Shown: positions 31,006 through 37,128 of the stretch, one piece after another | Layout: every line of letters starts with the position of its first letter | Numbering within the stretch: position 1 is the first letter of the stretch | IMG/VR virus record: IMGVR_UViG_3300025322_000062 | Location: 1 to 44,253 of that record | Direction: 5' to 3' (one strand) | Origin: a virus | Length of the DNA: 44,253 bases | The notes under the pieces: model-generated | Seen by the model: the letters and a program-made list of their open reading frames with translations, nothing else | Told to the model about the DNA's origin: nothing | Databases searched by the model: none | Made by a program: the position numbers and the translations under genes

Positions 31006-31400
31006 AATATACAAAAAAAACTTTAATGAGAAATAATGGTGTTCTTGATAAATTATGGCGTTCGGTTGGCAAGGAAAAAGCTCGTTGTGAGATATGTGAA
31101 ACCTTGCCAAAAAAAGAAAGAATAAATTACTCCAAACTAGATCCCCACCATATTATAAAACGAGGTCATAAAGCTACAAGATGGGATAAAAGAAATCGTT
31201 TGTGGGTTTGTTCCTCTCATCACACTTTGGGAAAAAAGACTGTTGAGTATAACGAAGCGGGATGGTTTTGGGGGGAAGGAGATTGCTGGTTGTTAAAACA
31301 CAGGCCGGAGGATAAGAAATACCTGGAAGAAAAGAAATATGAAATAAAACAGTGGTCATTGGATGAGTTGTTACATTTAATGGTAGAATTGGAAGCATGA
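31002..31400 (+). CDS. HNH nuclease (NinG/Rap-like)
   Basis: 132 residues, ATG overlapping the previous stop. Residues 27-72: CEIC, then LDPHHIIKRGHKATRWDKRNRLWVCSSHHT, the full HNH core (CxxC, HH, N, CxxH-H). This arrangement resembles lambda NinG-like and recombination-linked HNH proteins rather than homing endonucleases, since there is no NUMOD region. The C-terminus (KKYEIKQWSLDELLHLMVELEA) is helical. Co-located with a RecB-like nuclease, so I infer a role in recombination or DNA processing. Confidence 0.7.
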   Translation: MKYTKKTLMRNNGVLDKLWRSVGKEKARCEICETLPKKERINYSKLDPHHIIKRGHKATRWDKRNRLWVCSSHHTLGKKTVEYNEAGWFWGEGDCWLLKHRPEDKKYLEEKKYEIKQWSLDELLHLMVELEA

Positions 31401-31523
31401 TAAATAAATGGGAAAGTAAATGCAGTTGCTCAGGTATTTTACTTTGTTCTTTCATTTCCATATTTCAACACGCTCCTTCTTGTTTATTACACCCTAAAGG
31501 TGTGCTGAATTGGAGGAATAAAT

Positions 31524-31607
31524 GGTAACGCTATCTTTGGTTCATGCTTGAGGAGAGACGTCTATAATATTATTATAGTCTCCCAAATACTGAGGATAGC
31601 GTCAACC
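31524..31607. other. Strongly folded intergenic element
   Basis: Nested inverted repeats: GGT/ACC outer (31524-31526/31605-31607), ACGCTATC/GATAGCGT (31528-31535/31595-31602), GGAGA/TCTCC (31552-31556/31579-31583), and CTATAATA/TATTATAG (31562-31569/31571-31578). All share one axis, so the strand folds into one long branched or bulged hairpin. It lies between the HNH gene and a 41-aa ORF and has no U-tract. It may be a small RNA, an mRNA control element or a protein binding site. Confidence 0.6.
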
Positions 31608-31615
31608 ATAAATAT

Positions 31616-31741
31616 ATGGAAACAAAAGAAATAATACAAAGATTAAAAGTTATAGATGATTGGTTGGAGCAGGGGGATCGTGATATTGCTCACCAGTTTA
31701 TTATTAAGCTATTAGAGGGATTAAGAGCGACCGGGAGGTAG
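31616..31741 (+). CDS. Small hypothetical protein (41 aa)
   Basis: ATG 31616 to TAG 31739-31741. Sequence METKEIIQRLKVIDDWLEQGDRDIAHQFI is an amphipathic helix-loop-helix, a shape seen in small phage regulators. It follows the folded element at 31524 and converges with the leftward gene ending at 31721, overlapping 21 bp. No strong ribosome site is seen. Plausible but unproven. Confidence 0.4.
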   Translation: METKEIIQRLKVIDDWLEQGDRDIAHQFIIKLLEGLRATGR

Positions 31742-31852
31742 CATCCACTTGGGCTTACTCAAATAAACAAACCCCTTATCGCAACTCATACATCCCCTAC
31801 CTTCACAAAATTCACATAATTTTCTAAATTGTTTTTTAAACTTCCGGTACAT
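31721..31852 (-). CDS. Small zinc-finger-like protein (43 aa)
   Basis: Minus-strand ATG at 31852 behind a GAGGGGAC site, stop TAA at 31721. The sequence CEFCEGRGCMSCDKGF has a C-x2-C ... C-x2-C pattern (rubredoxin-like knuckle). Final gene of the leftward array; its end overlaps the opposite-strand 41-aa ORF. It overlaps the upstream leftward gene by 17 bp. Probably a nucleic-acid or protein-binding peptide. Confidence 0.55.
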   Translation of the reverse strand: MYRKFKKQFRKLCEFCEGRGCMSCDKGFVYLSKPKWMLPPGRS

Positions 31853-32060
31853 GTCCCCTCTCCCATATACGATACTTCAAGAGAATATTTAGTTGTTTAA
31901 CATGCCAATGTACAAATCTTTTAAATAAATAACTCACCATTTCCCCGACATTAGTAAAATGGCTTTCTTGCATAGGTTTATAGATTTCTGGCATAGATTT
32001 CATGTCTTTTTTAAATTGTTTGCCTAGATGTTCGCTTAAATATACGGGCATTGCTGTCAT
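31836..32060 (-). CDS. Hypothetical protein (74 aa), leftward array
   Basis: Start ATG 32060 with a GAGGAG site a few nt upstream. Sequence MTAMPVYLSEHLGKQFKKDMKSMPEIYKPMQESHF then GEMVSYLFKRFVHWHV. Helical and basic at the end, with no known motif. It overlaps neighbours on both sides (ATGA with the upstream gene), so the array is one operon. Confidence 0.55.
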   Translation of the reverse strand: MTAMPVYLSEHLGKQFKKDMKSMPEIYKPMQESHFTNVGEMVSYLFKRFVHWHVKQLNILLKYRIWERGHVPEV

Positions 32061-32227
32061 TTACTCTCCTCTACTTTTGGTTGTTTGGTAGACTTCGACT
32101 TCTCAAAGGGCATTGATGTTAACCATAAAAGTGTTTCTATAGCGTCTTTAGGCAGTACGCATAATGCAAGTTTACTTAATATCCAAACAAACATACCCAT
32201 GCGAATTTCAAAAAGCAGGTTACTCAT
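32057..32227 (-). CDS. Small membrane-like protein (56 aa), leftward array
   Basis: Start ATG 32227 behind GGGGAGGGT, stop TGA overlapping the next start. An apolar segment (GMFVWILSKLALCVL) at residues 11-25 could be one membrane helix, followed by a charged Lys-rich C-terminus (EKSKSTKQPKVEESK). Function unknown. The start overlaps the end of the HTH gene. Confidence 0.5.
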   Translation of the reverse strand: MSNLLFEIRMGMFVWILSKLALCVLPKDAIETLLWLTSMPFEKSKSTKQPKVEESK

Positions 32228-32418
32228 ACCCTCCCCTTTTGTTTGGTTTTGAGGGCTAATAGCGCTCTGTTGTGTAAGTCCTCACTGCAAGTTACTTTCC
32301 CGCTTCTCAACTTAGATATATAACTCTTATCGACACCTAACATTCTTCCAAGTTCTTTGACACCCACCCTACCCCAAATGGAATAATCCACATATTTTCT
32401 AGTTACTGTATAGATCAT
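32224..32418 (-). CDS. Cro/CI-type helix-turn-helix regulator
   Basis: 64 residues. The HTH is VGVKELGRMLGVDKSYISKLRSGKVTCSEDL, a clear XRE-family fold covering residues 19-50, short enough to be a Cro-like DNA binder without an oligomerisation domain. Stop overlaps the next gene (32227). It is the only XRE-type regulator I see, in the leftward early array, so it likely controls that array or lysogeny. Confidence 0.75.
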   Translation of the reverse strand: MIYTVTRKYVDYSIWGRVGVKELGRMLGVDKSYISKLRSGKVTCSEDLHNRALLALKTKQKGRV

Positions 32419-32681
32419 TCCTCTACCTCTCTGCTATCTTTGGTGGGTTGGATATATTGTCTTAGTTCTTCTCCCTCCTTAATATTTGTAGGATAATCAT
32501 CCACATAAATATTCGACATGTACTTCGCTCGTCCGCCACGAACCACGCCCTCATATTTCCAAATAACATATCCTTCAGCCAACCTACTAAATATTTTCTC
32601 TACTTCCCCACTAACGCTTTTTGTAGCTAGTCCACCATCAATGTAACCCTTTTTGTATACTTCTTCTTTTTTATCTATCAT
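32415..32681 (-). CDS. Hypothetical protein (88 aa), leftward array
   Basis: Start ATG 32681 preceded by AGAGGATATTTT; a TTG at 32699 is an alternative. Sequence starts MIDKKEEVYKKGYIDGGLATKSVSGEVEKIFSRL, with YVIWKYEGVVRGGRAKYMSNIYVDDYP in the middle. Mixed alpha/beta; no domain recognised. It overlaps the HTH gene start (ATGA) and follows the hairpin element at 32711-32786. Confidence 0.55.
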   Translation of the reverse strand: MIDKKEEVYKKGYIDGGLATKSVSGEVEKIFSRLAEGYVIWKYEGVVRGGRAKYMSNIYVDDYPTNIKEGEELRQYIQPTKDSREVEE

Positions 32682-32710
32682 AAAATATCCTCTTAGCAAT
32701 TAAATAATTA

Positions 32711-32786
32711 ACACAAACCTTGAGACAAGACTAATGCCTGTCCAGAAGACTTAAACTTTCCTATCCTATCTCAAGGTCTGTGTCAG
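32711..32786 (-). repeat. CTGACAC-hairpin element, copy 1
   Basis: On the plus strand ACACAAACCTTGAGA (32711-32725) and TCTCAAGGTCTGTGT (32769-32783) form a 15-bp inverted repeat with a single G-U pair when read leftward. GTGTCAG (32780-32786) gives CTGACAC at the beginning of the leftward copy. It stands between two leftward genes. Copies 2 and 3 share the CTGACAC start but have different stems. Confidence 0.65.
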
Positions 32787-32817
32787 CCTCTCTCATAAGT
32801 TATCAACTAACCTCTCG

Positions 32818-33246
32818 TTAATCAACATCTCTGTAGGCGATACTTAATTTCTGTTCTCTTTCTGTTTCATTGACGCCATCAGGTAATTCTCCCACCTCTT
32901 TAATGTACTTGTCTACTTTGTCCGAGTCTACTGAATAGTAAATCTTCTCTTTTAAGAACGGCATACAGGCATTCTTTTTAGTAAAATCATAGGAGTATTT
33001 AGCCCCAAACTTCTTATAGATACAACTAACCCTATCTCCTTTAACTCCCTTGAAGTTAGGGTTTATAGCCTTTCCAGCACTCCCAATACTCTCTTTAATC
33101 TTTTCTTCCCATCCCTGAAGCATGAGTATAGCTTCGTGTATCTTTAATATCTGTTCCTCCGCTTCAGGTTTGAATAAGAATGCACCCGCCTTATCAGCGT
33201 ATATTGCAATCTGTTTCGGGTCTATTACGATTAAATCTTTGTCCAT
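32818..33246 (-). CDS. Hypothetical protein (142 aa), leftward array
   Basis: Start ATG 33246 directly follows the stop of the 33247 gene. Sequence includes IDPKQIAIYADKAGAFLFKPEAEEQILKIHEAILML and NPNFKGVKGDRVSCIYKKFGAKYSYDF. Basic middle and acidic end; it resembles small proteins of recombination modules (Gam or single-strand-binding context) only in composition and position. No motif is decisive. Confidence 0.55.
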   Translation of the reverse strand: MDKDLIVIDPKQIAIYADKAGAFLFKPEAEEQILKIHEAILMLQGWEEKIKESIGSAGKAINPNFKGVKGDRVSCIYKKFGAKYSYDFTKKNACMPFLKEKIYYSVDSDKVDKYIKEVGELPDGVNETEREQKLSIAYRDVD

Positions 33247-33759
33247 TTACTTTCCTAACACTTCTCCGATAACTTTAGACGCTTGGGCTTTGGTCATACC
33301 CTCATCCCACAACCCCTTCTCTTTTAGAAGGGTCATCTGAGCTCCTGTAGCACCCTCAGACGAATTAGAATCATTAAACCGTACAAAGTCGCACCCACCG
33401 GCAGTCTTGGTCATAAAATCGTATTTAGACGTACTACACTTCACACCTGACTTGGTTCCATCCTTGGATGTAAACTTAATTAAAGGACTTCCACATTTAG
33501 GACAGATTTCACCCTCTACAACTTGAGGAGCGGGTTTAGCTGGAAATCCATAGCTTTTCTTAACTTCAGGTGTGTATCCATCTGTGGCAAGTTTGGTTTC
33601 CAATAACCTCATTGTGTCTAACAGTTCTGCCTCATCGTGCGACCTAACAGTAAATATCAAAGGATATCCGCCCTTAGACACCAAACTGTAACTTACCGAG
33701 CTTTTGGCTTCGGGCATATTGTCCACTAAAATGTGTTCTTTTACTTCTTTTTCCTTCAT
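33247..33759 (-). CDS. Zinc-ribbon protein (170 aa), leftward array
   Basis: Residues about 87-130 contain ICPKCGSPLIKF and later VKCSTSKYDFMTKTAGGCDFV, a C-x2-C zinc ribbon like those of topoisomerases. The C-terminus (TGAQMTLLKEKGLWDEGMTKAQASKVIGEVL) is the small helical DNA-associated repeat common in phage proteins. The N-terminal half is beta-rich. Start ATG 33759 overlaps the preceding stop (ATGA). Likely a DNA-processing protein; exact role unknown. Confidence 0.6.
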   Translation of the reverse strand: MKEKEVKEHILVDNMPEAKSSVSYSLVSKGGYPLIFTVRSHDEAELLDTMRLLETKLATDGYTPEVKKSYGFPAKPAPQVVEGEICPKCGSPLIKFTSKDGTKSGVKCSTSKYDFMTKTAGGCDFVRFNDSNSSEGATGAQMTLLKEKGLWDEGMTKAQASKVIGEVLGK

Positions 33760-33923
33760 TTCTTTTCCTTTCCTAATTTATTTCTACTTACAATGGCAAA
33801 TATCCGTGTGCTTGATAGTTTGTATTTAATAGACAAGTCCAGCATTCCCATACCACTTTCTTTGTCTTTTACTATATGTTTATTTCTCTCTTGAAACCAT
33901 TTTGGATTATCCCAGTAATTCAT
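33756..33923 (-). CDS. Small HTH-like protein (55 aa)
   Basis: Start ATG 33923 after AAGGAGGATAT, a strong site. The region MLDLSIKYKLSSTRIFAIVSRNK looks like a short helix-turn-helix of the sigma-70/Mor type. Preceded by MNYWDNPKWFQERNKHIV. It is the first gene after a strong promoter and its stop overlaps the zinc-ribbon gene. I infer a regulatory role. Confidence 0.6.
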   Translation of the reverse strand: MNYWDNPKWFQERNKHIVKDKESGMGMLDLSIKYKLSSTRIFAIVSRNKLGKEKK

Positions 33924-33940
33924 ATATCCTCCTTGACCTC

Positions 33941-33969
33941 AATATACTCTATATTCATAATATTGTCAA
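33941..33969 (-). promoter_or_regulatory. Leftward sigma70 promoter
   Basis: On the minus strand TTGACA (33964-33969) and TATATT (33941-33946) are separated by exactly 17 nt, near consensus. The leader to ATG 33923 is short with a Shine-Dalgarno, so this gene is not leaderless. The sequence around the -35 (TTGACAATAT) is shared with the promoter at 36243-36271. Confidence 0.8.
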
Positions 33970-34034
33970 TCCCTTGTTCCTAAATAAGTTAGTAATATGA
34001 GCCACAAAACGGCAACAAATATAACCATGTTTCC

Positions 34035-34289
34035 TTAAATAATTAACTCTATCTGCCATTCAACCCACGATCTATCGCAGGCTCTATCAACCGCCCCATC
34101 AATGTTATCAAGCATTCTATCCGAATCAGGTCTATCCATATCAAACGGATCAGCACCCCCATTAGAGGCCAAACGATCCATAATTTCCCTATCTTCCATT
34201 ATTATTTTTTTTAGATTGTTTTGTATCTCCGATTGTTTTGACTCTGATAATTCGTTAAATCTTATTATGTAATTACTCTTTTGTTTCAT
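34035..34289 (-). CDS. Hypothetical protein (84 aa), leftward array
   Basis: Start ATG 34289; stop at 34035. Helical, with an acidic C-terminal half (RLASNGGADPFDMDRPDSDRMLDNIDGAVDRACDRS). Sequence begins MKQKSNYIIRFNELSESKQSEIQNNLKKI. No known domain. It overlaps the tiny preceding ORF (ATGA). Confidence 0.5.
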   Translation of the reverse strand: MKQKSNYIIRFNELSESKQSEIQNNLKKIIMEDREIMDRLASNGGADPFDMDRPDSDRMLDNIDGAVDRACDRSWVEWQIELII

Positions 34290-34351
34290 TTTCCTTTCCC
34301 TTCAAATGTTTTATCACATACTTCATTTATTTTTGTTAGTTTTTTTGTCAT
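34286..34351 (-). CDS. Tiny ORF (21 aa) overlapping both neighbours
   Basis: ATG 34351 overlaps the stop of the 109-aa gene (ATGA) and its own stop overlaps the next start (ATGA). Sequence MTKKLTKINEVCDKTFEGKGK. The double overlap suggests a real coupled reading frame, but such a short length gives little support. Confidence 0.35.
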   Translation of the reverse strand: MTKKLTKINEVCDKTFEGKGK

Positions 34352-34677
34352 ATTAAACCTTCACTTTCCTGATAATCTTTATAACTTGCGTACCCTTCTT
34401 GCTCTAAAAAGTCTTTCTTTTTCTCCTCGTTTACATCATGTTGGATATCTTCCCTAGCTATTTCATCTCTTTCAGCTTTCTCTATATCTACCATTTCCTT
34501 GTTCACTTCAATCTTTCCTGCATTAAACATCAATAATCCCCATATTTCAGCGACAGATACAATATCTTCTACATCAAGCGTTCCTAACCAATTATTATAA
34601 TCATCTGACATTAAATCATCTGTACCACGATACTGTTTAGCGTGTGCTTCTTTTAAATAATCCTCAAACTTTTTCAT
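34348..34677 (-). CDS. Acidic hypothetical protein (109 aa), leftward array
   Basis: Start ATG 34677. Strongly acidic and helical: MKKFEDYLKEAHAKQYRGTDD, EKAERDEIAREDIQHDVNEEKKKDFLEQEGYASYKDYQ. Contains DYNNWLGTLDVEDIVSVAEIWGLLMF. Resembles DNA-mimic or anti-restriction-like acidic proteins in composition only. Function unknown. Confidence 0.5.
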   Translation of the reverse strand: MKKFEDYLKEAHAKQYRGTDDLMSDDYNNWLGTLDVEDIVSVAEIWGLLMFNAGKIEVNKEMVDIEKAERDEIAREDIQHDVNEEKKKDFLEQEGYASYKDYQESEGLI

Positions 34678-34716
34678 TAGTTCCTTTCTGTTAGTCTTAA
34701 ATATCTATAATTATAT

Positions 34717-34758
34717 CGGTGGTTCTTGATGACTAACAAACAAAAACCACCGTGTCAG
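34717..34758 (-). repeat. CTGACAC-hairpin element, copy 2
   Basis: CGGTGGTT (34717-34724) pairs with AACCACCG (34745-34752) over 8 bp, extended by TTG/CAA after one mismatch, and GTGTCAG (34752-34758) gives the leftward CTGACAC. Same order as in copies 1 and 3: CTGACAC, then stem. A second GTTAGTC/GACTAAC pair (34690-34696/34731-34737) overlaps it. Confidence 0.65.
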
Positions 34759-34775
34759 TCGTAATGTCAGTCTAG

Positions 34776-35024
34776 TTAGTTCAAAAACTGGCATAGCACC
34801 TCATAGTCGCATTGATTAATCTGATACACTTTTACCAGTTCTACCTCTCTATAGTCATTTTTTGTCCACTCTTTGCTATTTTGCATTAGTTTCTTAACTG
34901 CTGACGCTTCCGTTAGAGCCTCGCAGACATCTTTTTCCCAATACTCATACTCCCCGTCAGTTATAGACACAATTCCAAACCAGTAAATTCCGTCATCGCC
35001 CTTAAATCTTTTTGTTTCTTCCAT
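34776..35024 (-). CDS. Hypothetical protein (82 aa), leftward array
   Basis: Start ATG 35024 chosen because AAAGGCGG is 8 nt upstream; a GTG at 35033 is too close. Sequence MEETKRFKGDDGIYWFGIVSITDGEYEYWEKDV then CEALTEASAVKKLMQN. Mixed alpha/beta, acidic. No recognised family. Confidence 0.5.
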   Translation of the reverse strand: MEETKRFKGDDGIYWFGIVSITDGEYEYWEKDVCEALTEASAVKKLMQNSKEWTKNDYREVELVKVYQINQCDYEVLCQFLN

Positions 35025-35052
35025 ATTATTCACCGCCTTTCGGATTGATTAA

Positions 35053-35292
35053 CTAATTAAACTGTAGTTCCTCGTGTGTATGTACTGCAATACCTCTGTT
35101 ACTCAATTCGTCTAGAACTACGCCCCATCGTTGAAAATCACGGGTACCGTAGCAACCTATGTTGTAAATCATGTCAGATAGTACTGTGGCTTCTTCTTTT
35201 AGCTTCTTGGTTGTCCATTTTGTTATGTTCGTGCTACTATCATCACGTTTCCTATCGCTCACATCCTCAAATTCAGTTATATTTTTTGTCAT
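35053..35292 (-). CDS. Hypothetical protein (79 aa), leftward array
   Basis: Start ATG 35292 with AAAGGGGGTG 8 nt upstream, nearly the same ribosome site as its downstream neighbour. Sequence contains TTKKLKEEATVLSDMIYNIGCYGTRDFQRWGVVLDELSNRG. Helical; no known motif. Confidence 0.5.
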   Translation of the reverse strand: MTKNITEFEDVSDRKRDDSSTNITKWTTKKLKEEATVLSDMIYNIGCYGTRDFQRWGVVLDELSNRGIAVHTHEELQFN

Positions 35293-35320
35293 ATTTAACA
35301 CCCCCTTTGATAAACTAACT

Positions 35321-35356
35321 GCTAGGCATATCTGCTCTATATGCCCAGCGTGTCAG
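35321..35356 (-). repeat. CTGACAC-hairpin element, copy 3
   Basis: GCTAGGCATAT (35321-35331) and ATATGCCCAGC (35339-35349) pair over 11 bp with a single G-U pair when read leftward, and GTGTCAG (35350-35356) gives the leading CTGACAC. The 7-nt loop is short, unlike copy 1. Confidence 0.65.
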
Positions 35357-35369
35357 TCGGTCAAGCCCA

Positions 35370-35762
35370 TTAAATAGTTGTATTTACCCATTCAATAAAT
35401 GACGCTGACTTTTTGGTTAGTTCCTCCCATTCCTCCAACTTTTCTTTTAGGGTTTCCCATGTTCCTTGTAAATCTTGTTCAATAGCATAATACTGTCCTT
35501 GCATTATTGCTTTTATCATATCGGGTTTTCCCTCCGTATCTTCTGGAAACCCAAACTCTTGTATTGCATCCTCAACAAAGTAGTAGTTTTTAGGTAGCCA
35601 CTCTAAAAGGTCGTGGGTATAAATATCAACTAATGAGTCCGAAAGCTCTGTTATATTATCGTGCGGTTCGTCTTCCTTTAGTGTTTCAATTAATTCATTG
35701 TCTGTCGGGTAATAATCAAGTAAAGCGCCAAACGCTTCTTTTTCATTCTTATAGTAATTCAT
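35370..35762 (-). CDS. Acidic hypothetical protein (130 aa), leftward array
   Basis: Start ATG 35762 following a GGATAATG site. Very acidic and helical: DNELIETLKEDEPHDNITELSDSLVDIYTHDLLEWL and EKLEEWEELTKKSASF. No Cys or known motif. Acidic proteins of this kind in early phage arrays sometimes mimic DNA or bind host factors, but nothing here proves that. Confidence 0.5.
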   Translation of the reverse strand: MNYYKNEKEAFGALLDYYPTDNELIETLKEDEPHDNITELSDSLVDIYTHDLLEWLPKNYYFVEDAIQEFGFPEDTEGKPDMIKAIMQGQYYAIEQDLQGTWETLKEKLEEWEELTKKSASFIEWVNTTI

Positions 35763-35787
35763 TTCATTATCCTTTCAAATTAAATAA

Positions 35788-36045
35788 TTACTTAAACTCT
35801 TTGATAAGATTGTCAATCGCATGTACTAACCCACCAATGAACATGCAATCCTCGTATTCATTGCTCACTGTTCGCTCCATAATCTGCTCTTGCATGTCCG
35901 TTAAAACATCAATGTTCAGTGCTTCAGTGTTTTTCCATATATCTCTTTTTGTGTAGTCCGCCACAATGAGTTTATGGTCATTATAGTAGTCAAGATATTC
36001 CCGTCTGATATCTTCTAACTTTTCCACAAATTCTTTTTTAATCAT
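35788..36045 (-). CDS. Hypothetical protein (85 aa), leftward array
   Basis: Start ATG 36045 behind GGAGGGACTG. Sequence MIKKEFVEKLEDIRREYLDYYNDHKLIVADYTKRDIW, then a helix with ISNEYEDCMFIGGLVHAIDNLIKEF. Acidic helical protein. Function unknown. Confidence 0.5.
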   Translation of the reverse strand: MIKKEFVEKLEDIRREYLDYYNDHKLIVADYTKRDIWKNTEALNIDVLTDMQEQIMERTVSNEYEDCMFIGGLVHAIDNLIKEFK

Positions 36046-36058
36046 CAGTCCCTCCAAA

Positions 36059-36196
36059 TTAAATAAGTACATACAAACGTGAAAGCTCTCTAGCTTGTTT
36101 CTTCGCTTCTTTTCTTGCTCTTAAACTAAATGCTGTATCCCCTGCAATTTCTAGCCACGCTTGAGATAAGTTCTTAACTTCGTAACTGTCTAACAT
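36059..36196 (-). CDS. First gene of the leftward array (45 aa)
   Basis: ATG 36196, TAA stop at 36059-36061. Sequence LDSYEVKNLSQAWLEIAGDT then a basic stretch (SLRARKEAKKQARELSRL). It is the first coding frame after the promoter at 36243-36271. Helical, with a strongly basic C-terminal half suited to nucleic-acid contact. Confidence 0.5.
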   Translation of the reverse strand: MLDSYEVKNLSQAWLEIAGDTAFSLRARKEAKKQARELSRLYVLI

Positions 36197-36242
36197 AATA
36201 ATCACCACCAGTCTATTAAATAACTATTATCAATACATAAGA

Positions 36243-36271
36243 ATGATAAACTCATATCCACATATTGTCAA
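36243..36271 (-). promoter_or_regulatory. Leftward sigma70 promoter heading the array
   Basis: Minus-strand TTGACA (36266-36271), 17-nt spacer, TATCAT (36243-36248). The leader to ATG 36196 is about 40 nt. The -35 region TTGACAATAT is also present in the promoter at 33941, so both may share control. Confidence 0.75.
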
Positions 36272-36650
36272 TAGTCTATTTATGCTGTTACACTAACCAA
36301 ATCAAAAAACACTTAAAAGAATACCCGAATTCTACGTAAACCTCAAAGCCCACCAGCTATAGACAGCTATCAATATAGGACAATGAGTTCAAAAAGCATG
36401 AAACCCACTAGAGTAAGGGACAAGATATATATAAGGTGTACTAGTAGGGTAGGTGTGTGTATTCTAGTATTCCTACATAATTTATATTACCTATAACACT
36501 CCCGCATAATTCTCGCACTCACTTACGCTACAGCACACAAATAGCGTGGCTACAGCAGGAACAGACGGGGGGGTATGGCTGCGATGTGCGTTCGCTTGGA
36601 TATTTTATGTATAACAGAGCTATAAATCGTACATCAAATTTAGAAGTAAT
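36272..36650. other. Non-coding regulatory region between divergent transcription units
   Basis: About 380 bp with no convincing gene. It is AT-rich at the left and has GC-rich patches at the right. Contents seen: short direct repeats (AGCTATagacAGCTAT near 36355), CTAGTA units, and a 37-codon frame from 36383 too weak to call. It separates the leftward array from the terminase-side genes, so it is a good place for control sites or an origin, but no strong signature of an origin is present. Confidence 0.4.
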
Positions 36651-36720
36651 GTATGCAATATATGCAACATGTACCCTAAGATATTGGATAAGATTTGACA
36701 GTATATGCAATATGTGCAAT
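36651..36720 (+). repeat. Repeated TATGCAA motifs next to the RHH gene
   Basis: Four related copies: GTATGCAATA, TATGCAACAT, GTATATGCAA and TATGTGCAAT, lying at 36651-36670 and 36701-36720, on both sides of and within the promoter. They look like operator half-sites for the ribbon-helix-helix protein encoded just downstream. Confidence 0.55.
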
Positions 36721-36723
36721 ACT
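36695..36723 (+). promoter_or_regulatory. Promoter for the RHH regulator, leaderless
   Basis: TTGACA (36695-36700), 17-nt spacer, AATACT (36718-36723), then exactly 6 nt to ATG 36730. Overlaps the TATGCAA repeats, so it is probably self-regulated. Confidence 0.65.
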
Positions 36724-36729
36724 ACTTAT

Positions 36730-37128
36730 ATGGATAAAAGAGTAGTAGTTTATCTTCCAGAGGATTTACATAGAGAGCTTAAAAGTATTCTAGCTCGTGA
36801 AGGAGTATCTCTTTCTAAATGGATGAGAACGACGGGGGAGAGGATGCTTAAAGACCCCAGAGTTGGTAGTGTTACAAAGAAGGTTGTTAAAGAAGGACTA
36901 CGGGTAGAAAAGGACAATGAGGTATTGGTGGGCTCTGAAACCAAATATGAAGGTGCTCCCGACCCAATGCCTGATAATATAGATTCCTACCTTAAATCAG
37001 AGGTTCATAAGAAGAAGTGTTTATTTCCTAAACCCTTTGGGGGAGATATTTATTATTTATGTGAGAATAACGCCACTGTTGAAAAGAATGGTAAATGGTT
37101 TTGTGAGGTACATGGGAACACCACATAG
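36730..37128 (+). CDS. Ribbon-helix-helix DNA-binding protein with C-terminal Cys motif
   Basis: 132 residues from ATG 36730, set by the promoter spacing; a frame open further upstream covers only the repeats. Residues 1-45 (DKRVVVYLPEDLHRELKSILAREGVSLSKWMRTTGERML) are a classic RHH fold of the Arc/CopG type. The C-terminal part has KKKCLFPKPFGGDIYYLCENNATVEKNGKWFCEVH, a possible zinc site (Cys-x-Cys-Cys-x-His). Sits between the operator-like repeats and the terminase genes, so it probably controls packaging-gene transcription and itself. Confidence 0.75.
   Translation: MDKRVVVYLPEDLHRELKSILAREGVSLSKWMRTTGERMLKDPRVGSVTKKVVKEGLRVEKDNEVLVGSETKYEGAPDPMPDNIDSYLKSEVHKKKCLFPKPFGGDIYYLCENNATVEKNGKWFCEVHGNTT

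Noticed and set aside
36383-36496. 37-codon rightward frame in the regulatory gap
   Set aside because: Weak start context and no recognisable composition; could be chance in AT-rich DNA.
36586-36729. Longer N-terminus for the RHH gene
   Set aside because: The extra 48 codons only cover the operator-like repeats and promoter; the 36730 ATG fits the promoter spacing and the RHH domain begins there.
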